A DNA stretch of 64,000 nucleotides from Thermoplasmata archaeon (GTDB lineage Archaea; Thermoplasmatota; Thermoplasmata; Thermoplasmatales; Thermoplasmataceae): contig JAJZXU010000024.1 in the NCBI GenBank assembly GCA_021806235.1, positions 62,001 through 126,000 on the forward strand. The letters are read 5' to 3'. Shown in pieces: positions 1-9,404 of this stretch. The notes under the pieces are model-generated. The model was not told where the DNA came from and made no database searches. It saw nothing but the letters and a program-made list of their open reading frames with translations. The translations under genes and the position numbers were made by a program. Position 1 is the stretch's first letter; every line of letters starts with the position of its first letter.

Positions 1-2
1 CC

Positions 3-1766
3 AGTAAGGTACCTGTAGAGGTCGGCGATGCAACCGTGGTGGAAATCAGGGAGGAACCCGCATCCGAGGTTCTCGAAGAGGTAACAAGGGTAAGTTACGA
101 GGATATTGGTGGATTATCGGAACAATTAGGAAGGATAAGGGAAATCATTGAATTACCATTGAAACACCCGGAACTGTTTGAGAGGCTTGGAATAACACCA
201 CCAAAGGGTGTTTTATTAAACGGTCCTCCAGGAACCGGTAAAACTTTAATAGCGAAGGCAGTTGCCAATGAAAGTGGTGCAAATTTCTATGCAATCAATG
301 GACCGGAAATAATGAGCAAATATTACGGCCAGAGTGAGCAGAAGTTAAGGGAGATCTTTCAGAAGGCGGATGAATCGGAACCTTCAATTATATTTATAGA
401 TGAAATAGATTCAATCGCACCAAAGAGGGAGGATGTCCAGGGTGAAGTGGAAAGAAGGGTTGTTGCACAGTTATTAACCCTGATGGACGGCTTAAAGGAC
501 CGCGGCCATGTAATAGTAATAGGTGCAACAAATAGACTGGATGCTGTTGACCCTGCGTTGAGAAGGCCCGGTAGATTTGACAGGGAAATAACTATAGGTG
601 TGCCTGATAAGAAGGGTAGAATAGAGATATTAGCAATACATACAAGGGGTATGCCCCTGGGTATGGATGAGGACACCCGTGATCAGTTCTTCTCAAGAAT
701 GGCGGATTTAACATATGGTTTTGTTGGGGCTGATATGGCAGCATTAACAAGGGAATCCGCGATGAATGCTCTGAGAAGGTATTTACCGGAAATAGACCTT
801 GATAAACCCATACCTACAGAAGTTCTGGAAAAAATGACGGTAACAGAAGATGACTTCATGGAGGCATTAAAGACCATAGAGCCGAGCAGTTTAAGGGAGG
901 TAACCGTTGAGGTGCCCAATATAAAATGGAGTGATATAGGTGGACTCGAAAGTGTTAAATCCGAATTAAAGGAGGCCGTTGAGTTACCATTACTGAATCC
1001 GGGGGTATTTACAAGGCTTGGAATAAGGTCACCGAAGGGATTTCTATTATATGGACCACCTGGAACCGGAAAAACCCTGCTGGCAAAGGCAGTTGCCAAT
1101 GAGAGCAATGCAAATTTTATATCCGTAAAGGGTCCAGAAGTTCTATCAAAGTGGGTTGGAGAAAGTGAAAAGGCCGTAAGAGAGATATTCAAAAAGGCAA
1201 AACAGGTTTCACCAGCAATAATATTCATGGATGAAATAGATTCAATCGCACCTAGAAGGGGGGCATCTATGGATTCCGGCGTAACCGAGAGAATTGTGAA
1301 TCAGTTATTAACATCAATGGATGGCATTGAGGTCTTAAACGGCGTTGTTGTAATAGCCGCCACCAACAGGCCTGATATAATCGATCCCGCACTGCTAAGG
1401 GCGGGCAGATTTGATAAAATCATGTACATACCACCGCCAGATGAGGAGGGTAGATTAAAAATACTGGAAGTCCACACAAAGAAAATGCCACTTGCAAAGA
1501 AGACAGATTTAAAGGAAATCGCAAGGAAGACCGAGGGTTATGCCGGTGCAGATCTTGAAAACCTCTGCAGGGAAGCAGGAATGATGGCGTACAGATCTAA
1601 CCCGGATGCAACTGAGGTTAGTCAGGATGATTTTCTAAAGGCAATGACAACAATAAGGCCATCAATTGATAAAAACGTGATAAAATTCTACAGTGACCTT
1701 GCAGTGACAATGGGACATGATATAGCCCAGAGGAAAAAGACGGAAGATCTGGGTTTATATCAGTAA
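3..1766 (+). CDS. vat: VAT / CDC48-family AAA+ ATPase (5' end outside window)
   Basis: Hexameric unfoldase of the p97/CDC48 group that extracts and unfolds proteins, in archaea probably feeding the proteasome whose alpha subunit lies at 47.5 kb. The reading frame is open to the left edge, so the N-terminal substrate-binding domain (roughly 150-180 residues in the family) is missing here. Both AAA modules are visible: counting from the GTG at 36, the D1 Walker A GPPGTGKT is at 63-70 and Walker B IIFIDEID at 118-125, and the D2 Walker A GPPGTGKT is near 339 followed by IIFMDEID. The SRH arginine context RRPGRFDRE is present. The C-terminus ends without the long acidic tail of eukaryotic p97. 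The stop overlaps the convergent channel gene by a few bases. Family assignment is firm. Confidence 0.96.
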   Translation, partial: SKVPVEVGDATVVEIREEPASEVLEEVTRVSYEDIGGLSEQLGRIREIIELPLKHPELFERLGITPPKGVLLNGPPGTGKTLIAKAVANESGANFYAINGPEIMSKYYGQSEQKLREIFQKADESEPSIIFIDEIDSIAPKREDVQGEVERRVVAQLLTLMDGLKDRGHVIVIGATNRLDAVDPALRRPGRFDREITIGVPDKKGRIEILAIHTRGMPLGMDEDTRDQFFSRMADLTYGFVGADMAALTRESAMNALRRYLPEIDLDKPIPTEVLEKMTVTEDDFMEALKTIEPSSLREVTVEVPNIKWSDIGGLESVKSELKEAVELPLLNPGVFTRLGIRSPKGFLLYGPPGTGKTLLAKAVANESNANFISVKGPEVLSKWVGESEKAVREIFKKAKQVSPAIIFMDEIDSIAPRRGASMDSGVTERIVNQLLTSMDGIEVLNGVVVIAATNRPDIIDPALLRAGRFDKIMYIPPPDEEGRLKILEVHTKKMPLAKKTDLKEIARKTEGYAGADLENLCREAGMMAYRSNPDATEVSQDDFLKAMTTIRPSIDKNVIKFYSDLAVTMGHDIAQRKKTEDLGLYQ

Positions 1767-2755
1767 GATTTTATAAATATATAACTTTCCACATCTATTT
1801 TTTCATCACTATTTTTCCTTAAATATATTTTATCATTTTCCCTGAAGCCGAGAACTATTTTACTATTTTTTTCCATTTCGGATATAAACTGTGTATATGT
1901 CATATTCCGGTAATTATCATTTATATTCTCCTCAATAATGCTCTTTGTCGATAATAAATCATTGATAAACTCCGGTATTCCCGGGATCATAATTGAGGAA
2001 TAAATTAACATTGAGGAAACATCACCCTTTATGATTATATCATCCATATAATTTACCGCATGTTCCCTGCTATCCGGATTTAATATCTCACCGATTATCC
2101 GTACGTTTTTATTTAGTTTCCTTACAACCATTGCCGCCAGTATTGTTTCTGCATCTAGTGCCAGTGAATACTTTTCACCGGTATCCCTGGAAAACAAAAT
2201 AATAGACGATGCCTTATTAATACCGGATTTTATTAAATCATTTTCCCTTAAAAAATTTCCCTTGATGAATGTAAACTCAGGGGTTTCTTTAACTTCACTA
2301 TCGTTTAAAATCACTACATCAATACCCTCACCCTTTATTTTTTCAAGAACCTTTCTTGTTGTTTCATTATAATTGCATAAAATTACATGTTTCTTTTCCA
2401 CTGCCATTTTATCACCCAGCCGTGATGCCAGCCTTATGTCAATTAATACACTGGTTAATGCGGCCATCAGGTAACCCAGAGAACCTATTCCTAACACCAT
2501 GATAATTATACCATTGGTTTTGCCATAAAAACCGTAAACCGGTGTATCCCCATAACCTACTGTTGTGATTGTCTGCATTGTCCACCATAAACTCGTAAAT
2601 AAATTATGTATGCCACTTGATGGTACTGTATTTTCAATATAATATTCACTGAAAACCGAATATACAATTACTGATACTGCAAGCAATGAAGCCTTCATTA
2701 TGTGGTTTCTTGAAAATTTCCTGAATTTTTTGAAGAACAGTATAAATGGGTTCAC
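1760..2755 (-). CDS. Potassium channel with cytoplasmic RCK (TrkA-N-like) domain
   Basis: Two-helix K+ channel of the MthK type. One membrane helix lies at about residues 20-40, the pore loop carries the selectivity filter TTVGYGD at 64-70, and a second helix follows at about 84-108. The rest is a cytoplasmic RCK/Rossmann domain from about residue 120 (VILCNYNE start) that normally gates the channel in response to Ca2+ or nucleotides. At 331 residues it has the usual length for one pore module plus one RCK domain. It is convergent with VAT, with stops overlapping by 7 bp, so the two genes share one short termination region. The gating ligand cannot be read from the sequence. Confidence 0.93.
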   Translation of the reverse strand: MNPFILFFKKFRKFSRNHIMKASLLAVSVIVYSVFSEYYIENTVPSSGIHNLFTSLWWTMQTITTVGYGDTPVYGFYGKTNGIIIMVLGIGSLGYLMAALTSVLIDIRLASRLGDKMAVEKKHVILCNYNETTRKVLEKIKGEGIDVVILNDSEVKETPEFTFIKGNFLRENDLIKSGINKASSIILFSRDTGEKYSLALDAETILAAMVVRKLNKNVRIIGEILNPDSREHAVNYMDDIIIKGDVSSMLIYSSIMIPGIPEFINDLLSTKSIIEENINDNYRNMTYTQFISEMEKNSKIVLGFRENDKIYLRKNSDEKIDVESYIFIKSY

Positions 2756-2819
2756 GGAGAATTATGCATTAGTAATATTTATTATTTATTAAAAGCGATT
2801 ATATATGCTTCTCTGTAAA

Positions 2820-3002
2820 TTATATCCTGACCTTATATCCAGTTTTACCACGGGACCTTTCAGGGATAAACTGTGGTTTGTTGTCGGTCTCAGGTGTAAA
2901 GTTATCTGGAATATTACCATTGAACTGTTCACTGATTGAATGTAATATACAATCTGGGTTAAACCTTTCAGTTAATACGTGAAACAAAGGAAAAATTCGC
3001 AA
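2820..3002 (-). CDS. Hypothetical 60-residue ORF, possible mobile-element remnant
   Basis: A short reading frame with no motif I recognise; its C-terminal half is hydrophilic and basic (PERSRGKTGYK). It sits at the start of a gene-poor stretch that also holds two transposase fragments, so it may be part of an old insertion sequence, not an independent gene. No ribosome-binding site is evident. Coding status is doubtful. Confidence 0.25.
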   Translation of the reverse strand: MRIFPLFHVLTERFNPDCILHSISEQFNGNIPDNFTPETDNKPQFIPERSRGKTGYKVRI

Positions 3003-3233
3003 TTAAATGACCATTTCATGATAGCTAATAATCGTCAGAGTATAATACCTGTGACAGACATAAACTGTTGGAAACATTGCACAATTTATTAGAAATCTGA
3101 CAAAAATTATGAATATATATATGATTTATTCCATATGAGACAATTTTGCACCACGATGAACTATTACGAAGACATTGATATTTATTGCTCTGAAAATAGA
3201 CAATAAGAAAAAAAATCTAACGATTTATATTTG

Positions 3234-3449
3234 CTATGAAAATAATATAATAGTTTCTATCTCATCATTATTAATTTCCTCAGGTTTTCTTCTGTTATTT
3301 ATCCTATATTTTCCGTTGTCTTTATATTTTTTATAAATATAGTTTACATACCTTGTAGTTATTTTCATTTCACTGGCTATTTCTGTAGATGACCTTCTTT
3401 TATTCTTCTCCCTTATGATATAGTTTATTTTCTTCTCATTTAACTTCAT
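3234..3449 (-). pseudogene. Transposase N-terminal helix-turn-helix fragment
   Basis: The 71-residue product starts with a helix-turn-helix of the transposase/resolvase kind (STEIASEMKITTRYVNYIYKK) followed by a basic linker NRRKPEEI, the pattern of the DNA-binding head of IS481/IS630-type transposases. The catalytic DDE part that should follow is absent: the frame ends after IETIILFS. I read it as the 5' stump of a decayed insertion sequence. The exact IS family is not certain. Confidence 0.55.
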
Positions 3450-3545
3450 TCTGAGCTGATATTCCCTTATTATATTTCTACCTAGTATATATAGAGAATA
3501 TTTACGGGACAGTACATATTCGAAACTGGTATGATAATAAAATTA

Positions 3546-3947
3546 TTATTTAAGCAGTTTAATTTTGTTTTTAGTACAATATTTTTTTAGGTTGTTATCA
3601 AATGTAAATAATGGTATATTCTTAATTCTTGATATATATGATATTATAACATCATTAAAATTTTTAAATTCATAAACATTAATGGAATTATTTATTATAT
3701 TGATAATATAATCGTTTTGTATTTCTATTACTTCTATTTGATATGAATTATAAATTTCAAGAACTTTATTTTTAACAATATTAAAGGGGACACCGAGTTT
3801 TGATGAAACATATACAAATTCATTTATAACTATTTCAGGTATTATTATGTTGTCTATTGTATCCAATATATTCTTTGCCTTATTGTGGTATTCTGAATCT
3901 TCTATAAATTCATAAATTAATACGTTTGTATCTATCACTGCTTCCAT
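3546..3947 (-). CDS. vapC: VapC-type PIN-domain ribonuclease toxin
   Basis: PIN-domain endoribonuclease, presumably the toxin of a type II toxin-antitoxin pair that cleaves RNA when the partner is degraded. The four acidic metal-binding positions of the fold can be placed at D6 (VIDTNVL), E43 (NEFVY), D99 (FNDVI) and D117 (TFDNN). Length (133 residues) is typical. Its start overlaps the 3' end of the upstream antitoxin gene by 13 bp, so the two are translationally coupled. It lies among transposase remnants, which fits a mobile addiction module. Confidence 0.85.
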   Translation of the reverse strand: MEAVIDTNVLIYEFIEDSEYHNKAKNILDTIDNIIIPEIVINEFVYVSSKLGVPFNIVKNKVLEIYNSYQIEVIEIQNDYIINIINNSINVYEFKNFNDVIISYISRIKNIPLFTFDNNLKKYCTKNKIKLLK

Positions 3948-4183
3948 TCTGTTTTTCCCCTATATTCTTCCTTTAAATGGTTTATTTCGGCATTTGATAA
4001 TTGTCTTCCAAGCCGGTAGGTTAATGTAAGTTTATTATGATCAGGATTTTCTGGCTTATTATAAGCCCTTAATTTTTCATTTATCAGCACTGAAAGTTTT
4101 TTTGCTGTTCCATACTTTTCTATTGACTCATTAATAAGTTTTTTATATATTTCATCATCTAAAATAATGGTTGTTTTTACCAT
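3935..4183 (-). CDS. vapB: VapB-type antitoxin
   Basis: Small protein (82 residues) encoded directly upstream of and overlapping the PIN toxin. The N-terminus (MVKTTIILDDEIYKKL) has the beta-strand plus helix pattern of ribbon-helix-helix or AbrB-like antitoxins; the rest is a charged helix that would wrap the toxin. A perfect 7+3+7 palindrome lies 5 bp in front of the start codon (4189-4205) and is a good candidate for its own operator. The antitoxin role comes from position and pattern, not from a strong family motif. Confidence 0.75.
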   Translation of the reverse strand: MVKTTIILDDEIYKKLINESIEKYGTAKKLSVLINEKLRAYNKPENPDHNKLTLTYRLGRQLSNAEINHLKEEYRGKTEWKQ

Positions 4184-4188
4184 AATAA

Positions 4189-4205
4189 TTACATTATAAA
4201 TGTAA
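4189..4205. promoter_or_regulatory. Palindrome upstream of vapBC, probable operator
   Basis: TTACATT-ATA-AATGTAA is a perfect inverted repeat ending 5 bp before the antitoxin start codon at 4183. Type II antitoxins normally repress their own operon from such sites. The role is inferred from position and symmetry. Confidence 0.55.
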
Positions 4206-4340
4206 ATAAATACTTTATGGTTATATGGTTATATTCTAAATTGCAATCAGCCCGATTATGGTGTGCAGATGATGGCATAAGACGTTTCCTAATAACCCCG
4301 AAACTATCACGTTTATATTATCTAACAGTTCCAGGAAGGT

Positions 4341-4960
4341 CTATTTATACGTAATAATAAAACCTATACAGATTAAAAAAAACCAAAAATTGGGGTTTTT
4401 AGAAATCGTCTTAGGAATATGCATGATAAAATTGATATTATTTGATACAAGGTAATTTATTGCATCTATGGAGAAGAAATCACCATCCATGAGAAGTACC
4501 TTTATCTTTATGCCAGGGTTATTAACAATGTGGATGGTAGCCCTTGCCATATTCAGTACTGATCTCTCCCTAACAGGTATTGTGGCTATAGAAAACCTTA
4601 ACCCTTTTGTTACTATGGATATGGTGGCATATTCACAGGCATAGTTTGTACCCCTGCAATTCTCTGTGCCTATCACGCCGTCTGTATGGGTATTGCCATA
4701 ATACATCTCATCATGCCAATCTAAGGCAATCATAAGGGGTTTTCTTAACACGCCCATCTCTCTCAGCGTTGCAATCATGTCACTGTTGATCTGCAATAAC
4801 CTGCCCGGGTTTATATTCCTCAGGTAATTCCTTACAGTCTGGCCTGAAACACCCGTTAATTGTTAGTATTCCTCAACATAGCTGTTTGTCATGGAGGCAA
4901 GCATAAGTGTCCTGTAAGATAGTTCCCCATTCCCTGATTTTCCGGATCCCGGTGTGTGTA
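4341..4960 (-). pseudogene. DDE transposase pseudogene (ISH3/IS4-like), interrupted by a stop codon
   Basis: The 4341-4796 frame encodes a transposase catalytic segment (ALDWHDEMYYG, then LLMDGDFFS) containing two of the acidic positions of a DDE site. Reading the same frame upstream gives a continuous helix-turn-helix segment (TGVSGQTVRNYLRN) that is cut from the preceding SMTNSYVEEY by a TAA at about 4866-4868. The true gene therefore began further right, near 4960 or beyond. The other end is also abnormal: after HIPKTISKNP the protein turns into a low-quality hydrophobic tail, so the C-terminal third with the catalytic glutamate is missing. The family label ISH3/IS4-like is from motif style only. 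Confidence 0.7.
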
Positions 4961-5186
4961 ACAGGGAAGAGAACGGTTTAAATCTGAACCTGCATTATAA
5001 CTTTCATATGTGATATGGGAATTTTCATTAAATTCGTTAGTTCCATGCCACGCTATTTACTGATTCCTTATAAATTTTTGATCTACTGTTTAGTCGTGGG
5101 AGGATGTCACAAAGAGATAAGAATAGATATATTAATCCACTGAATGAAGCAAATTAATCCGGAGTGGAATAATAAAATTAATTAAT

Positions 5187-6425
5187 TTATATATTTATCT
5201 GGTTTTCCGGTATATATCTTAGTATACCGGCCAGTCCTCCGAAGGCAGTTTTTAACAGACGCCCCTCATCGCTATCCTCAGATACCAGTTCAACCTTTGT
5301 TCCGGAATCTTCCGACATTTTATATAAATCCTCAATAAAATCATCCTCCCTCTCGAAATCCATGGGTGTATTATCTTCGTCGCATAATGGCTGGTCTTCA
5401 GGTTCATTTGTAAATGTTTTTTCGGCATTGCATACGGGACATCGGTAAAAGTATTTTATCTTTCTTATACTATCAGAGACTATTAACAGTTCAAGATTTT
5501 TCATTTTCAGTGAATTTAATATTGCATTTTCTCCATAAACCCCAAGGCCGCCATCGGATTTTTTAATTTCCCTGAGAAATCTATTGATTATATCTTTCTC
5601 CTTTGATATCCTCATACCCTTGATGGATTCAGATGCCTTTTCAACAAGTTCATGCAGACCAGATTCATCGGTATAACCTATATCGAAGAGATCCTTGATT
5701 TTCGCCTTGACCTCGTCCCTTAAATAATTGCCGTTTAGAAAATATTCCTTGGTAGCACCGGGCCCACCCAGAAATATTGCAGTCACATCCTTTATTACCG
5801 GTAAAAATGTTGTATTTGATATTTCACCCATTTTCTTATAAAATTCATTTGCCTTGTTTTCTATTAATCTTTCGAACCTTCGCGATGACTGCCCGCCCTG
5901 GTGATGTTTGCTTGGCACCAGAGAATATTCATAGTCTGCAACCTCAATTTTTGTACCCTTTAAGAACCCTACTGTCGCCTCTTTTCTGTCTATCACTATT
6001 AAACCATATACTTCCTTTTCCCTTAACTGGTCAGTTAACTGTTCTAAATGAAAATTTGAATCGCATTTGTATAAAAATGTCTGTATTGGCTGTGGTGGCT
6101 CTATTATCTTTGTATACATCTCTGTCTGATCACCTCGTGTTGCTATATGGCCTACAAAAAACACAAGTCCGTGCTCCGGTGGCTGTTTGTAATACTTTAA
6201 CCGCGACATTATTGATTCTATTGCAGCCAGAACATTTTTCCTTGTTGATTTTGATTTTATATTTGAGGATGTTGAGAACTCATCCCTTAGATACTGAACA
6301 ACATCGGATATCTGCTTATCTGGTGGTATGTATAATGATATTAATTCAGTGCCTCTGCCGGTTAATTTTGAAAGTTCTTCCATTGCTTTTTTAAATTCAT
6401 ACCTTTTATAATCTCCATCGTCCAT
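5187..6425 (-). CDS. prf1: Peptide chain release factor aRF1
   Basis: Archaeal release factor 1, which reads all three stop codons in the ribosomal A site and triggers peptide release. The stop-codon recognition motif NIKS is at residues 55-58 and the peptidyl-transferase motif GGQ at 177-179 ([12 protein letters not shown]). The C-terminal third has the small zinc-ribbon-like insertion (CPVCNAEK with a later LCDED). The length of 412 residues is standard. The GGQ glutamine is the usual target of an Mtq2-type methyltransferase, and a candidate for that enzyme lies at 23.0 kb in this window. Divergent from pyrH with a 42-bp spacer. Confidence 0.97.
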   Translation of the reverse strand: MDDGDYKRYEFKKAMEELSKLTGRGTELISLYIPPDKQISDVVQYLRDEFSTSSNIKSKSTRKNVLAAIESIMSRLKYYKQPPEHGLVFFVGHIATRGDQTEMYTKIIEPPQPIQTFLYKCDSNFHLEQLTDQLREKEVYGLIVIDRKEATVGFLKGTKIEVADYEYSLVPSKHHQGGQSSRRFERLIENKANEFYKKMGEISNTTFLPVIKDVTAIFLGGPGATKEYFLNGNYLRDEVKAKIKDLFDIGYTDESGLHELVEKASESIKGMRISKEKDIINRFLREIKKSDGGLGVYGENAILNSLKMKNLELLIVSDSIRKIKYFYRCPVCNAEKTFTNEPEDQPLCDEDNTPMDFEREDDFIEDLYKMSEDSGTKVELVSEDSDEGRLLKTAFGGLAGILRYIPENQINI

Positions 6426-6467
6426 GATAGAAAATTTTATAATAATATTTAACCTTAATGAAAATTA

Positions 6468-7145
6468 ATGAAGAGTGTTGTAATATCTTTGGGTGGTTCA
6501 ATAGTCTCAACCGATAGATTGAATCTTGAATTAATGGAATCTTTTTCAGTCGCAATGGGTGATATCAAATCATATGATAAATTCGGCATAGTTGTGGGTG
6601 GCGGCAAACTTGCAAGAACGTATATATCAGATTTAAAGAAGTATAATGTGAATGATAATATACTGGATGAAATCGGCATAAATGCCACAAGGATTAATGC
6701 CCTGGCGTTAACAACGTTTTTTGATGACGTCAACTCAAAAATACCGACAACAATTAATGATGCAGCGGAGATGGTCCATAACTACAGGTATGTAATAATG
6801 GGTGGTACAGAACCGGGTCATACCACAGATACCGTTTCAACCTTACTTGCCGAGAGAATTGGTGCCAGTATACTCATAAATGCAACATCTGTTGACGGCG
6901 TTTACTCCGGTGATCCAAGAACCGATAAAAACGCAAAAAAATTTGATAGATTATCATACAATGATGCCATAGAACTGTCCATTCAAAATTCAAAGGGAGC
7001 TGGAACAAATACATTTATGGATATAACGGCACTGACAATAGCAAAAAGATCAAAGATTAAAATATTTGTTGTTAATGGATTAAATTTAAATGAATATAAA
7101 AATATTTTATATAACGGTAAATGTGATGGAACAGTTATATCCTAA
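6468..7145 (+). CDS. pyrH: Uridylate (UMP) kinase
   Basis: Archaeal-type UMP kinase of the amino-acid-kinase fold, phosphorylating UMP to UDP in pyrimidine nucleotide synthesis. The N-terminal glycine loop (SLGGSIVS) and the [11 protein letters not shown] and [12 protein letters not shown] segments are characteristic of the archaeal subgroup, as is the 225-residue length. [16 protein letters not shown] near residue 140 is the conserved acceptor/nucleotide loop. The start ATG is the first in frame after the short divergent spacer shared with prf1. It ends only 2 bp before the convergent ABC permease gene. Confidence 0.95.
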   Translation: MKSVVISLGGSIVSTDRLNLELMESFSVAMGDIKSYDKFGIVVGGGKLARTYISDLKKYNVNDNILDEIGINATRINALALTTFFDDVNSKIPTTINDAAEMVHNYRYVIMGGTEPGHTTDTVSTLLAERIGASILINATSVDGVYSGDPRTDKNAKKFDRLSYNDAIELSIQNSKGAGTNTFMDITALTIAKRSKIKIFVVNGLNLNEYKNILYNGKCDGTVIS

Positions 7146-7147
7146 AT

Positions 7148-7951
7148 TTATTCCCTTATTTCCCTATTTGATACAATGTATGTCATTACCAGCATAAACA
7201 CACTTAATGCAAGTAGCCCAAGCATGTATATTAAAACTGTATGTGCCTCTGAAGAGGTTAAGGATCCATGAATCAGTACCATTCTTATGGACTGGGATGA
7301 CCATGATACGGGATTGTATTTTGCGACATTGCTTAACCATGTTGCCATTAAATCGGGCGGAAACATTGCATAACTTGCAAACATCAATGGTAAATTTATT
7401 AAATTGACAATTCCGAATACCGTTTCCATTTTTGTTGTTCTTACTGCAATTATACTGAATAATGAGGAAAATATGAATGATATCATCAGTACTGCAGATA
7501 TTAATATTACAACATCTATTATGCTGATTCCGTTTACTATTTTTAAACCGTTGGGCATGACAAAGGCAATTCCAAACAATATTGCAACCTGGATAAATAT
7601 TCTAACAACCGATGATAATATCCTTGAGAATACTATTGAAGCCCGGTTTATAGGTGCCATCAGGAGTCTCTGAAGTATGCCAAGACGGCGGTCCCATATT
7701 ATATTAATACCGGAAAACATTCCTGTGAATAGGCCGATAATTGTTAATATGCCACCCATTAAATATGTAATATAATCCGGTGCACCCTCAAATATTGCCG
7801 GGGTATTGGCCCCTGCAAATTTTGCAATATCAAATGCACTGCCGAATAAAACGATCCAGAATATTGGCTGTATTACACCCACTACTGCAGATACTGGATT
7901 CCGGTACCATCTTTTTAAATCCCTTACTGTTAGGGGTATCAGTCCACCCAT
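7148..7951 (-). CDS. ABC-2 type multidrug exporter permease
   Basis: Membrane subunit of an ABC-2 exporter of the DrrB type: about six transmembrane segments and the ABC2 signature region near WDRRLGILQRLLMAPI (residues 87-102), where the coupling helix touches the ATPase. It starts one base before the upstream ATPase gene ends, so the two are co-translated. In DrrAB-like systems the pair pumps drugs or lipids out of the cell; the substrate here is unknown. The PadR gene upstream suggests induction by a toxic compound. Confidence 0.9.
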   Translation of the reverse strand: MGGLIPLTVRDLKRWYRNPVSAVVGVIQPIFWIVLFGSAFDIAKFAGANTPAIFEGAPDYITYLMGGILTIIGLFTGMFSGINIIWDRRLGILQRLLMAPINRASIVFSRILSSVVRIFIQVAILFGIAFVMPNGLKIVNGISIIDVVILISAVLMISFIFSSLFSIIAVRTTKMETVFGIVNLINLPLMFASYAMFPPDLMATWLSNVAKYNPVSWSSQSIRMVLIHGSLTSSEAHTVLIYMLGLLALSVFMLVMTYIVSNREIRE

Positions 7952-8932
7952 TTATCTCGCCCTCATAAATTTTGCATAATCCTTATTTTCCTGCTCGGCA
8001 TTTATATTTCTTCCAGTATACTCTATAAATACCTCATCCAGTGATGGTTTTCTTATGTTTATCGATTCAGGTGAAATTGAATTATCGGATAAATATTTCA
8101 TTAATACCGGTAAAATTTCATCGGAATTACTGACCTTCATACGTATTTCCTTATTTTCCATCAATTTTATTTCTGTTGCATTTTTGAATTCCCCAATTTT
8201 ATTGATTTCATCATCATTTTTCAGTTTTAGGGTTATTATATCACCGTTCAGGCTCTTTTTTAATTCCTCTGATGTACCGGATATAATTATCTTTCCATGG
8301 TCTATTATCGATAATTTATCGGCCAGGGAATCAACCTCATCAAGATAATGTGTTGTAAGTATTATTGTAATTTTAAACTCTTTCTGAATCGATCTTATAT
8401 AACTCCACAGGTTCTCCCTTGTTGTTACATCTAACCCCAGTGTTGGCTCATCCAGAAACAGAACCTCCGGGGTGTTTACTAAGCCGCATACAAGTTCCAG
8501 CCTCTTTCTCATACCTCCCGAATAGGCACTGGCATGCCTGTTCCTTACATCATACAGGTCTACCATCTTTAATAAAACCTCAATCCTTTCCTCTGCCTCC
8601 TTTTTTGGTACATCATACAGTTCGGCTACAAGTTTCAGGTTTTCCCTGCCACTTAGATCTCCATCCGTGGTTAAATCCTGTGGAACAACTCCCGTGATCC
8701 TTCTAATCTTTAATGAATCCTTATTCAGGTCATTGCCTGCTATTCTTGCCGTACCAGAAGTTGGTTTCAGCACACCTGTAAGTATCTTTATCAGTGTTGA
8801 CTTGCCTGCCCCGTTCTGTCCCAGCAGGCCATAAATCATACCCCTGCCGATTTTTAGGCTTACATTATCCACAGCCGTTACCCTGCCGCTATATATCTTT
8901 GTTAAATTTTCTATTTCTATACTGTTATCCAT
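7952..8932 (-). CDS. ABC exporter ATP-binding protein, DrrA-like
   Basis: Nucleotide-binding subunit for the permease encoded directly downstream. Walker A GQNGAGKST is at residues 38-46, the signature is YSGGMRKRLEL, Walker B is VLFLDEPTLGLD and the switch histidine is in TTHYLDE. The 326-residue length includes the extra C-terminal domain typical of DrrA/CcmA-type drug exporter ATPases (SLDEVFIEYTGR motif). It abuts the padR gene on one side and the permease gene on the other without spacers, giving a three-gene operon in the order padR, ATPase, permease. Confidence 0.95.
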   Translation of the reverse strand: MDNSIEIENLTKIYSGRVTAVDNVSLKIGRGMIYGLLGQNGAGKSTLIKILTGVLKPTSGTARIAGNDLNKDSLKIRRITGVVPQDLTTDGDLSGRENLKLVAELYDVPKKEAEERIEVLLKMVDLYDVRNRHASAYSGGMRKRLELVCGLVNTPEVLFLDEPTLGLDVTTRENLWSYIRSIQKEFKITIILTTHYLDEVDSLADKLSIIDHGKIIISGTSEELKKSLNGDIITLKLKNDDEINKIGEFKNATEIKLMENKEIRMKVSNSDEILPVLMKYLSDNSISPESINIRKPSLDEVFIEYTGRNINAEQENKDYAKFMRAR

Positions 8933-9349
8933 CTACTCACCCTTGCGTATTTCTTCTGCGATTTTATTTATTTTATTAATTACATTTTCCTGGTTGACCT
9001 CTATGTAATCCTTATCCGCATTACGTATTGCATGGAATAAATTTTTTATAGCCTTTCTTAAATTTTTGAAAAATATTTTATTATAAATAAAATTTGAGAC
9101 CATTTTACTGTAATCATTATAATTGTCATTGAAATATTCTTTACCCCTATCAGTTATTTCATACCCGTGATCTGACTTTTTAATGTAATAATTAGATAAT
9201 AATCTTTTCAATGAGGGATATATCATACCTGTGCTTGGTTTATAATCAAAGTCAAATTTGTTCACTATGCCCTTTATTATCGCATATGGCTTTTTCTGGC
9301 CACTGTGTAATTGCTCCAGTATAAGCATATCAGATAAATGAAAATTCAT
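8933..9349 (-). CDS. PadR-family transcriptional regulator
   Basis: Winged-helix repressor of the PadR group. The N-terminal LSDMLILEQLHSGQKKPYAI and TGMIYPSLKRLLSN segments are the recognition helix and wing region, and DHGYEITDRGKEYF is the usual wing-end motif. A C-terminal helical region (residues 85-138) would form the dimer arm. It leads the operon with a drug-exporter-like ABC pair, the standard arrangement for autoregulated PadR systems. A perfect 10-bp inverted repeat lies 30-55 bp in front of the start (9380-9404). Confidence 0.9.
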   Translation of the reverse strand: MNFHLSDMLILEQLHSGQKKPYAIIKGIVNKFDFDYKPSTGMIYPSLKRLLSNYYIKKSDHGYEITDRGKEYFNDNYNDYSKMVSNFIYNKIFFKNLRKAIKNLFHAIRNADKDYIEVNQENVINKINKIAEEIRKGE

Positions 9350-9379
9350 AATTAACTAAATATCTTTTTAGTATTTAGA

Positions 9380-9404
9380 TATATCTTTTGTTAAAAAAGA
9401 TATA
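9380..9404. promoter_or_regulatory. Inverted repeat between sugar kinase and padR: operator or terminator
   Basis: TATATCTTTT and AAAAGATATA form a perfect 10-bp inverted repeat with a 5-bp spacer, and a further half-like ATATCTTTT lies at about 9360-9368. The position, directly upstream of padR and directly after the stop of the preceding gene on the same strand, allows two readings: PadR operator, or hairpin terminator of the kinase transcript. The extra half-site favours an operator. Confidence 0.45.

Noticed and set aside
683-1228. Long minus-strand frame of 181 codons inside VAT
   Set aside because: It mirrors the conserved coding strand of VAT and has no protein pattern; a shadow frame.
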